A DNA stretch of 64,000 nt from Cloeon dipterum (lineage: Eukaryota > Arthropoda > Insecta > Ephemeroptera > Baetidae). Location: assembly GCF_949628265.1 (NCBI RefSeq), contig NC_088789.1:22375883-22439882 (forward strand), in the 5' to 3' direction. Position numbers and translations under genes: made by a program. The notes below the pieces were generated by a model. The model did no database searches and was not told where the DNA came from. It was given only the letters and a program-made list of their open reading frames with translations. This document shows, one piece after another, positions 36,200 to 46,900 of this stretch (position 1 is the first letter of the stretch; each line of letters starts with the position of its first letter).

Positions 36200-36542
36200 G
36201 TGAGCGGCCTTTCTCGCTAATTCGGGCCGCGTCCATATCAGTAACGATGGAACAGAAAAATGGCTGAAAGAAACGCGACGCAGATATTCTATACAAAGTG
36301 TCTTTTGCCTCGTGTGGTTTAGTTTCGAACATTAATTTTTCCTGTGTAGGTACGACACCGACTACTGACAAAAGCGTAATGGGGGTGATATTTCATAAAT
36401 TGCATTCCGGCCCATCGTTATTTGTTGTCTTAGGATGACGCTTCTCTTGGCTGCTGAAGAAAACTATTATGACATAAGAATTTTTATGAGCCTTTCAATT
36501 TCACGGTTAAGCTCCAAACGAACGACCCTACTTGGTGTCTAA

Positions 36543-36868
36543 CAGGGTTGCTTTGTTAAAGGAGAGAAGTATTTTTCAAGGGATATTATTTATGTTTCCT
36601 TGCATCCTGGCGGCGGAGATCAAACCTGACCACTTTGTCAGGGTAGTATATTTTTCTCCAATATTTCTGCCTCATTCACTATTTTTAAATCGAAACGTCG
36701 CTCTTGATGCATTTTCCACCACATTACAGTCATTATTATGGGCTCCAATTTTTTTTTATTTCTAATCAACTTGTGTTGTTTAAATTTTGTTGAGTTCACC
36801 TACATTGCGATATTATCAACTGGATTTTAATTTTGACTTTTTATGGGTGTTCGTAAAGCAAAACCCTG
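36543..36868 (+). mobile_element. Candidate hAT-like element / repeat family C copy 2, 326 bp
   Basis: Ends CAGGGTTGCTTTG and ...AAAGCAAAACCCTG are inverted repeats. Flanking 8-mers (GTGTCTAA and TTGTTTTC) agree at only four positions, so no target duplication is supported. Interior similarity to 35036-35400 shows it is repetitive. Confidence 0.5.
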
Positions 36869-37929
36869 TTGTTTTCAATGCATGAATTTGCCTCTGAGCA
36901 TTGAATGAGAGCCAAAAATCACCTTGGTAGCACTGAAAAGTAGTTTCAATATTTGTGTATGCATTTCAAATGGTGACGAATGTCTCCTTATCTTAATTTC
37001 CTAAATTTCGTAACTAGACAAGCGATGTACACCAATCATTGGGCATTACTGACGAAAGAAATCGAAATCTGACATGGAAAATTCGGAAAAGTTCTCTAAA
37101 TATGAAATAATATCACTGCATTAAATTCTACCTGCAGTAAACAATTAAGTTTAATTAAAACCGTTGCCCTCGTTGGTTCAGTTCAAAAGCTAATTAAAAT
37201 TTAGGGGTTGGGATGAAGCGTTGGCGAGCCAACCGAGAAAGTAAAGAGAAACAAGTCGAACGAATTCATTTATTAAATCATGAAGCGATGGCAACTTCCT
37301 GCATATTTGCGAGCGTGGTGATTTCCTCTCACTTTGCCCTCATATTTCGATTTTAAAATGGTCGATTATTAATTTGCCGAAATAGAATACTATTTGCTGC
37401 CCCCGAAACTTTATATTCTCCACCTGGGTGGTTTAAATTGGAAGACTCCAAAAAAATAAGTTGGCCACCGCAACAAAGATTAAATTTAAGAATAGAAAAT
37501 TTGTCATGAAAAGTGATGCGCTGCAGCTGTGCACGTCCAAAGAGAATCTTTGATGCTGACCGACAAAAATCTTGGCTGATGGGCTAGCTTCGGCCACGGG
37601 GGAGGCTATTGTCACTTTTGCTCGCCTTACCTGCGATCTTGTGGAGGGAGGAAAAATACACTATAATACACACAACAATGCCACCCTGGCTGATCTTTTG
37701 GCCAGCGGTGGACGAGCATAGCACTTCGGCGGCTGGCGATCGCTACTGCCCTCCCTTACGTATTTGGGCTCCCTTACGCAGTCGGACTCTCTTAATTATG
37801 CAGTTTCATCCATTTCAGTATTTTCCCCCGGATACCAACGGTAAGCAAAACTATTTATATTTTTTCTTTTAAAGTATCGCTTTACAGAAATTTTGAAAAT
37901 CATTTTTTACTTTCACTTGAAATACCGCT

Positions 37930-38420
37930 TAAACAATTTTGAGGAAATCGGCACAAAAGTTGAGATTATTTCGCCAGGTGGGTAATTAACCTCATAATTT
38001 CGCTCACCATTGGATAGATGGCGACGAGAAAAATCAAGCAAAACATCATTAACAAACCGTTTAATTTTCGAGCAAATTTGGGAAATATTTGAAATTTAAC
38101 AGTTCTTTTCTCTTGATTTTAGTATTGCACATTGTAGAGGTAAATTGTTGCTAAATTAATTACAGCGGGTTGACGACAATATTTTCGAATTGTTGAATGT
38201 ATGGGGCAGAGTATGCAACCTGCACGGCGGTCTTCATAGATGTATTAAGCAGTTGCGATCGATAAACAATTTGTTCCAATATTTGCAATAGTAAAAAAGG
38301 ACCTTGCTACAGTAAAAATTTTGTCTAAAACTAACAGTGCTTTACCACACTTCCTTGGCAGATTTCGATTCTAAATAAGTGAAATGTGTTTTTAATAAGA
38401 ATAATTCTGACATTTCACCC
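37930..38420. repeat. Two family B copies in opposite orientation
   Basis: 37930-38200 matches family B in forward orientation ('GATAGATGGCGACGAGAAAAATC', '..ATTGCACATTGTAGAGG'). 38230-38420 matches it in reverse ('GATCGATAAACAATTTGTTC', 'AGTAAAAAAGGACCTTGCTACAGTAAAAATT'). The pair forms a diverged inverted duplication. Confidence 0.5.
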
Positions 38421-39049
38421 TTTGAATAGCAATGTGATTGAAAATAATTGGGTGCAACAAATAGTATTCAACTTATGCAACCTGAGCTGCATTTCGGGGT
38501 ATACTGCTGCATAAAATGATAAAATCCAGTCATCCCTTGAATGTATTTGGGTCAAAAGTTGACGAAATCCAGGGGGTGCAGTTTTTTTTCAGGAGAAATC
38601 GCCTTTTTATTTATGAGGGAGCTGACCGTGAAAAATTGAGGCATTGTGGTAGAGCACACCTGGTGTCGGCCAGGGTTGCATGAGAAGGGGAGGAAGCGAG
38701 ACTGTGAAAGAGACAAAAGAGGGAGAAACTCAGGTATCAATAAAGGCAAGAGCCTCCCTCTCGCTCACACACGACCCGCTCGCACCCACACATATTTCGC
38801 TCTCCTGACGGCACGTGAGCAAGAGGGTAACTCTTTCGCTCCCCCCCGCGCGTCCCTCTGGGTAGCCACGCTGTACTGTCGCCGCTATCAACAATAAACT
38901 GGTATGGTATAGTAACCGGGCATTTTCCCCTCTTGTCCACCCTGCACCCTTTAAAGTCGACCATGGCTAGAAGAACAGGCTCCGACCTCGTGATAGGGAG
39001 AAGGCGCGCTGGCAGGGCCGATTGCGTCGTTGAAAGTGAGCGTTTGGTC

Positions 39050-39215
39050 ATCACAGTGAGTATCAAAAGCGTTCGGCCGCTTCTCGTACTCCCTGTGAAG
39101 ACTAAAATGCGCCCTCGCTTCAATATCAACTGATTGTGAGAACGAGTATTTCGATCTCTCAGTGAGTACGAGAAGCGTCCGGCCGCCTCTGATATCTGAT
39201 AATCACTGTGAGATT
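39050..39215. repeat. Imperfect inverted repeat with about 50-bp arms
   Basis: The left arm TCACAGTGAGTATCA...CGGCCGCTTCTCGTACTC and the right arm, read in reverse as TCACAGTGATTATCA...GGACGCTTCTCGTACTC, enclose about 60 bp. The arms differ at several positions. CAGTGAG/CTGTGAG words recur just downstream to 39270. It could be a small miniature transposon; no clear target duplication was found. Confidence 0.5.
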
Positions 39216-40532
39216 TAAAGTTGCATTATCAATTTGAGAGCCGCATTTTGATACAGTGAGGAATTTTTCTGTGAGTGTATCGATCCACTTTAAAACATTC
39301 TCGCATCACGCAAAGAAAAAAATTCTCATTTTGAGACGAAAAAATCGGCTTTCAAGTTTTGTTGGTTAAATTAAGGTATCAAACACAAATATGGCTTTGC
39401 TTGTGCCTAACACATTATTATTTATTGCCGTTTGTCGAAACAAAAAAATAAATTTGTCACTCGTTAAAGCACGGATCGATAATTATCTGCGCAAGTGTGC
39501 AATTAGCACTTGAATAATGAGCGCTGCTTCCATATCATTTCGAGCAATGAATCATTGATGCCTAATTACATGTGTCTCGTAGAAAACGTTTGCCAAGCTT
39601 GGCTTTCTCCTTCTGCCAAACCAAAAAATTATGCCAACTTCTTTTATTGATTTATTGCGATTTCGAGCCGAGCACAAGAGCGTGGTTCGTGCTTAAACCG
39701 CAAACATATCATGCAAATCTAGACTGCTTTTTATTTTACGACTGACTATAGCTGCCGAGCTGCCTGGTATACGAAAGGAGTTCAATTTTTATGCTTCTCT
39801 GCATGGTATCGTGAGACGGCATTCGAAATTAGCGTGCGAGGTTTTTTTGTGTGCACCCACCTTGCACTGTAAACGGATTAAAAATTTAATATTTTTACCT
39901 GTCCACAAACGCCACATATTATACTGACACTGACAATCTTTATCTTTACATTTTTTTTTTAAATGATAACCATGAAAGGAGTGTCTCGTAAAAACACCGA
40001 TCTTTACAATGAGGAGGCTACCAGTTCATATTTGTCATATTTGGGGTGTGCTGTAAAATTTGGGATGGATATTTTGATTTTTATACATCATATTTTCTAA
40101 ACATTTTTTACACGGAGAATAATTATATTCTTTAAATCGTTAATAAAATAATCAGTCTCAACTAGCTCTTAGACAAGTCTCGATTTCATCCAAAATATTA
40201 TGACAACCTCGTGTGCTTCTGCCTTCCTTCGTATCGATTAACAAAAAAAAGCTTTATGTTTTTTTAAGAACCTCTGCTCGGCACTTCCTGTTGACTATAT
40301 GAGCTTACGGGGACCCTAATAACACCGCCGAGCAAATAATATAGGGCCCGAGTGACCGCAGAGGAGCTCGGCCCAATGCGGCCATCTTATTATCGCCTCC
40401 CTGCACCGTGGTCTTTTATTGAAACGCCGGACATTTGTCCCAAAATCCGGTGGAAAGGTGCGATAAGCGAAAACCAGCAAGTAGCGCCTCCAAGCCTGTT
40501 CAATTACTTGTGCATTTCGAATCACTATTGTT

Positions 40533-40880
40533 CAGTTCGGAAAAAGCCGGCATTTTTAAAACAATTTCGACCAAGCCGGTTATAACCGGTTTTTAGCCGG
40601 CTGAATTGGCTAAAATTGGCTGAAATTAGGTTTCCTTGAGCTGAAGTATGTAAAGTAAGAAGAAAATGGTTTCACCTGAAAAATCATGATTTTGAATCTT
40701 TTTATTCAAAAATATTTCATGAAAAAATTTTCTATTCCCGTAATTATTAATTGAGCTCGGTTTTTGCCTAAAAATTAAACCAATTTAAAAAATGCCAATT
40801 TTAGCCTGGCAAAAATTGCTCGGCTTCATCCGGTTTTAACCGCCCCGGCAAAAACCGGCTGGTCAAAATTGCGAACACTG
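40533..40880 (+). mobile_element. Degenerate hAT-like element
   Basis: The right end in reverse reads CAGTGTTCGCAATTTTGACCAGCCGG. The left end reads CAGTTCGGAAAAAGCCGG, the same pattern with small deletions. The interior is rich in CCGGTT/AACCGG words. No clean 8-bp duplication is visible. The end resembles CAGGGTTCGC of the STAT intron element. Confidence 0.45.
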
Positions 40881-42296
40881 TCAGTTCACTGGTTATTTTA
40901 TTTTAAATCGGTTTGCAAAACGCGGGACCAGTCGCGGAAAATCCTGAAGCGGGGCAGTCACAAGTTCTTACAAAAAGATAACTCGAAATATTAGCTAGCA
41001 ATGCATCCTGTACAAACCAACAGCGAGTGGAGCCATGCAATTAAAAATCACGCTAATCACGCAAAAATGTACTCTTGAACTTTAAAAAGTACACAAAAAC
41101 TACGCTTGACTTGATTATTTTCTCGGTAAGCTCGCTGCACATCCTTAAAAAAGTCGGTGGGCGATTTATTTCCTAGGAATACCGCGTTTTGTGTTTGTGT
41201 TACTTCATGGAACAATATCTCTAATTATTTCCGGCTTGAGTGCATTATGTTTTACCTCGCGTCGTGCCTCCCGTTGGATAATGCACCGAAAATAGCGTAA
41301 ATGCGCGGCACTGCGCGGCCAAACAATTAATAATTGAAATCAGTCCTGCATGAGAAGAGATGAATTGCGCCAATTTGAATGATGTTGGCTTCTCTTTCGG
41401 ATATACTGCGAAGTCTCCTTGTCCCCTCGGGCGCGGAAGTTTCTCGGAACTAGTAAGATTTTTCCGCACCGCTAGTTTTATGTTTCTCGGGAACTCGGCT
41501 CGTGATTTTTGAGCGTTCGTCACCGCTTGAAACAAAATCGTGTTATAATAGTCAGCAATGCCTCTCTTTATTTGTAGTTTTTCATTGTTCACAGGTGGCA
41601 ATTAGTGCATGCTGAAATTCCCATTTTTTCGGTCGTTCTAGCTAGAAAATATTGATGATGATGCATTTATATTTTTTACTACCCGAAATAAATTGAAAGT
41701 TAAAATATACCTACATTGCCTTTAAACCGTCCGATAAAATTAATTGGCCTCTTAAGTTTCAGCCTTCTGAAAAATATGATTTTTTCGCTAAAAGTTGCCT
41801 TTCTTCTCAAACCACACGCGGAAACTAGTACTAGCCGGTTTAATTTTTCTACATAATCGGCTTAACTTCTAGCTGGTTCTATTTTTATCGTTGATTGCTA
41901 GTGAATGAAATTCAGATAGATATTCTTACTTTATTGATCCAATTTATACCTGAAAGTCAAAGGCAGGCTCTGAAATATTTAACTTGACAAACCAAAAAAA
42001 TTTGATAATTTGTTTCCTAAAAAAATGAGGAAAAAAATCAAATTTTAGTTTTCCTAGTTTTCACGAAAAACTAAACTGTTAAATTTAAACGAATTTCTTT
42101 CATTGATTTAGATTAATGCTCAAACTAACAATTCCTTGGTCAACAAATAAAAATTTTGTTACATAGCTGAAATAAACAATGAGTCTTGCAGGAATATTGT
42201 TTCCATTCAAATGATGGTGGTCCCCCCAAGCTTAACGTATTATCAAAGTGATTATTTAATTATTCGGTGCCTTCTCTTGTCCTCTCCATACCGGCG

Positions 42297-42479
42297 ATGC
42301 ATGGAATTTTAGTGCGAGACTTGCGCTTCTCTCATTTGTTGGCAATCTGCATGATTTGTTTTCTGTGTGTGGCAATCTCGGCGCGGGCTGCCCTTGCGCA
42401 GGGCATTTTCGCCCAGTTCAACCAGCTAATGGCCTTAGCTGCTCTCGCGCCCTTTGTTTTCCTCTTGATGCAAGCCTGA
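42297..42479 (+). CDS. Possible small secreted or membrane peptide, 60 aa
   Basis: An ATG frame of 60 codons, with a basic start (MHGILVRDLRF), a hydrophobic core (LLAICMICFLCVAIS), a plausible signal-peptidase site (ARAALA|Q), then a second hydrophobic stretch to the stop. Codons are GC-richer than the surrounding DNA. A strong donor AGAG|GTACGT follows the stop by two bases (42483). No family is recognised and no partner exon was found. It lies on the same strand as STAT in the presumed first intron. It could equally be a chance frame within a GC-rich block. Confidence 0.3.
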   Translation: MHGILVRDLRFSHLLAICMICFLCVAISARAALAQGIFAQFNQLMALAALAPFVFLLMQA

Positions 42480-43986
42480 GAGGTACGTCGTTAACATTTT
42501 TTGTCGAAAGAACTACGAGCTGTATTTTATTGATTATACTTTTTACCTTTGAACGCAAGAAGATAGGCTGTCGGTTCCTTTCAAATATCAGTTTTATTCC
42601 GATAGCCTGCTCCATGGCTTGTTTATTAGAAACGTGATCGGGATACGTTCAATTTACTCACTTAACGCACCTTCAAGTAGATTCCTATGTACTCTTTTGA
42701 TAGCAAACACAATCATTATCTATCAAGGACAGGCTCGTATAACATCGCTCAACGCCGGCGAATAATCTGCCAAAGTAAAGAAAAAAAACGAATGTTTTAC
42801 GATCCGCCTTGGAGGCCTCAGTGCAAACTGCAAAAGATATACACTTGGTTTAATACCAATGAATCATCTCAAGACGCAAGAATAAAATGGCAGAGGAGTC
42901 GTAAAAATCGCTCACCGCCTTCATAACTGGAAAATGGCGTAAAATTCATTCCTGATTTTTCTGTCTGTCGTCTTGTCGGTTTTCTTCAAGGAATCATTTA
43001 TTGACAACCTTTCCGTCGAGCAGCTTATTGAAATATCTAAGTCTGACAACGCCATAATTTTTATATCAAATGTCCGCTGAATCGAATGATTGACGCCATT
43101 TTTAATTACGAAATTAATTTATTAGCTTTACTATCAGGAAACCAAAATGTTTCGTTTGGAGTGTCTTCATGAATCAGAAACTGAAATGAGAGAATCAGAA
43201 AATTGAAAATGAATGTTGGCACCACCTGCTGCTGGATTTGCATAATAATTCACCTCTCAAACAGACAATTTGGTTTCCTGACAGTAAAGCTAATGAATTA
43301 TTTTCAAAATTAAAAATATCGTGAACCCATGTGCATTTATATCCGCTCCTGGTTACTTCTGATTTTCAGGCACCAATTCTGCTGCATTTTCAACAACAAA
43401 CAAAGATTTTTAAATTGAATTTTTTTTAAAAAAAATGTCATTTTAATGCACAGCAGCAGGATTTATTCCTAAATCACAGCGGAGGTGCCTTAAAATCGTA
43501 AGAACACGGTGTTGCTATTTTCTGGCGGCTTTCTGTTCGGTATCCATACCTGTAAGATATTTTAATTGAAGACATTTTATTATCAACAACCAGAGCGGAC
43601 TTTCAACATTATCTGAACACAAAGCCTGCTTTCAAAATATTTTACACACAAATTTAATTAAAATGTTTGATGGCCAGGCTGTTGGTGTTTTTGAGCAAAT
43701 TTTAATACACCTTTCCTTCTGATAAAAAAATACTTAATAATCACTACAACCGTTACTCAAAATGTAGATTTTAGCCATGGTAAAAAAAGTACAAAATAAA
43801 TTAGCGAAGTCTTTTGGCGAACGCACCGTGCGCAGCGCAGCGACGGAGCGAGAGGTAGCTGGGCGCGCGCGGTTGGCAGGGACTTAAAACAAAACATTCG
43901 ATGCTAACTAACGTGCGTGCGATCAATGTGTGTTTGCAGCCGGCGGCAGCAGCAAGAGGAGCACGGTGTCGGAAGAACCAGCCGCC

Positions 43987-46900
43987 ATGTCTCTGTGGGC
44001 AAAGGCGCAGCATCTGGGCGAAGAGGCGCTGCAGCAGGTGCGCGCTGCCTATGGTGACCACTTCCCCATCGAAGTGCGCCACTTCCTCGCTGGATGGCTG
44101 GAAGAAAAAATGTGGCCGGGCTTTGATCCAGAGAACCCCAGCTATGAGCACTTCGCCGCTGAGCTCGTGCAGACCATGATCATCGAGCTGGAAAACAAGG
44201 CGAGCGCTATGGCCAACACGGATGAGCTCTTCCTCGTCAAGATGAAACTCAACGATGCCATCAACATGTTCAAGGTTCATAAAAAATATCATTTTTTTCT
44301 ACGATGGTCATATTTTCAACGGATTTCCCGTTTTGAAACCTGCCGGTTTTAGAAGAAGAAAATAATAGTTTAAAATTATAAGTTTTCATTGCACTACACT
44401 CGTGAAAAGGAAGTACCCAAAAATAAAAAATAACCGCTGGCGCTCTATTATTTGCGTCTTCTATTTGGGCCTGTCACGAGTAATGAATTAACATAAATAT
44501 TTCAGAAGTAAATAGAATCGTGCAAGTAAATTTGTTTTAATTTAAAAAGTTGTAAATTTTGTATCAGCTTTTAGAATATATGTTGGCGAATTATAAATTA
44601 AAAACTGCATAGTAATAGTAAGGACAATTTTTAACATTGAATCAGATAACATAACTATCAATAAATATTTCTGGATTGATTGTGATATAAAACACGCACT
44701 AAAATGGTCAATATATCTAACTTTGAAAATCTCAATTCCAGACCCGGTATGCCAACAACAACCTCGCGTTGGTGCGCATAATTAAGCACTGCCTATCATC
44801 AGATTTGAAAATAGTCCAACAGTACGAATCCGTGAGTATCTGACATGTTGCATCACTACTAGGCTATAAACAACATTAACAATATTCGTTTTACGTGTTT
44901 AAAAAAATATCTGTAACTCTTTAAACTCACTTGATGTGCTTGCTAACTGTTTGCATGCTTTGTTTTCGTTCCTCTGAATGTCAGACATGGAATTCTGCGG
45001 GCACCTCAGCTGGTGACTCTAATCCTTCGTCGATGCCACAGGCGAGTGCTTCGCGCATGATGGAGCACCAACAGCAACACATCCAACCACAACAACAGCC
45101 ACAGATGATGCATAATTTGGGCAGCGCCCTTGAGGCCACCAATGCTGAGATCACTACGCAAATCGAGTACCTGCGCTCGCGGACGCAGAAGACCGCTGAA
45201 GATTGCCGGCACATCGAGCAGCAGCAGGAATCGTTCGCAATAAAGTACCACGAATGCACGAAAGTAAACGGTATGCAATTTGACAACTAATTTGTCTACT
45301 ATAATATCTGCACAGTTTTTATTCACACTGATGCTCTTGCTCCTTAATTAAAAATTAATAATGACATTTGAAATTTTGACTCTTTAGTGAGAAAATTTTA
45401 TTTCATTACTATAGTTTTTTTTGGCAATTAAATTTTGGAAGTTCCCTCCTGAAATCAACCATGATTTTCAATTAGGAGAATCTGATTTTCACGTAATTTG
45501 AGCTTAGTTTTTTGTTTTTGCCCAATTTTGAGTAATAATTATTTCATGTAGTAGTAGAAAAAAATCAAGACTTTTGTGCCCACTTGATGACCAAAAACCA
45601 TAAGTTATGAATATTTCAGCACAACTGCAGCACCTTGCAACCCAGCCGCGCACGCCGACTACTGCGGCCGCGGTGGCAAAATGGACGGAGCAGAAGGAGA
45701 TGCTGGAAGCCATGTTGAGCCAGTTTGTGGCCAGCGTGCTGCAAATGCGCATTCAGCTGATTGACAAGCTCAAGGAGACGACTAGCCTGCTAAACGCGCT
45801 GCAGACGCGTGTGCTGGATGAAGAGCTGATACAGTGGAAGCGGGAGCAGCAGTTGGCCGGCAACGGCGCATCGCATGTGCAAACCAACCTTGACAGCATC
45901 CAGGACTGGTGCGACGCCCTGGCTGAGCTTGTCTGGGCCAACCGCCAACAAGTAAAGGAGGCCCAGCGGCTCATGTCAAAACTGAACCTCGAGCCATCTG
46001 GCTTGTCCGACCTACTGACACCCCTATTGAGCCAGGTCACACAAATGCTCTCTTCGCTGGTCACCAGGTACATGATCTAATCCAGAAACTCGCTGTTTTA
46101 TTGTATTGACTGTTGTTGAATTACATATTATCTCTTCACGCTAATTTTTTTTCAACTACCTTGACCTAAACTATGAGGACCCACCTGTGGTATGGGTCCT
46201 CAGATTTTTGGTGCTGCCAATTCAAAGAATTGCCTATTTAACATGGGCTCAGAGTTAGCCACTATTCAAAAGAGTGATTTTTCCAGCTTAGAGTAACTCT
46301 TGTTCTGATCGAGGAATATAAAAAAATGACGCAAAACAACTTACCAAGGGTGACCAAGGCAAAAACCAAGGCGGAAAATAAAGTTGATCATCTTGGCATC
46401 GAGAGGAAAAACAATACTGAATTTTACAACTGCGATAATGGAATTATCTTTGTGTAGCTTTATCGATAAAATTCTTGATTGATTTCGGAAACATCCAAGA
46501 TGTATTAATAATTTGCTGTTGTTGAATTCTGTTTTAATTAGTAATAATTAATTTAATCAATTGCTTATGATTTTCATTTTTATAAAATAGTTTTTTTTTC
46601 CTTAAAATTTGAATTATTCCTGAAATTCCCTCATTTGAATAAAATTTGCCTTCCAGCACGTTTATCATCGAAAAGCAGCCGCCACAAGTGATGAAAACGA
46701 ACACTCGTTTCTCCTCAACGGTTAGACTGTTGGTTGGCGGCAAGTTGAACGTGCACATGAACCCGCCGCAGGTGAACAGGGTTCGCAAAAACCCGCATTT
46801 TTCCGGAAAAACCCACTGCAAAAAACTGTTTTTTTGCGGGTTTTTCTGCAATTTTGCGAATTTTTCCGAAACACATGCATTCTTATGGAAAATAAAAAAA

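Larger units (their letters stand above)
36200..43939 (+). other. Gene-free interval or first intron upstream of STAT
   Basis: No conserved multi-exon gene is seen. It contains the hAT-like element at 36543-36868, family B copies (about 36940-37190, 37930-38200, and inverted 38230-38420), an imperfect palindrome (39050-39215), a hAT-like remnant (40533-40880) and a 60-codon ORF with a signal-peptide-like start (42297-42479). GC-richer unique blocks at 38640-39240 and 41240-41540 could be regulatory. Confidence 0.5.

Noticed and set aside
35828..36220. 130-codon ORF in the CpG-rich block
   Set aside because: Arg/Gly-rich translation typical of chance frames in CpG-rich DNA; only the short exon frame from 36154 has a plausible splice partner.
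43801..44292. 163-codon minus-strand ORF opposite STAT exon 1
   Set aside because: Shadow of the GC-rich STAT exon; no supporting splice signals or family match.
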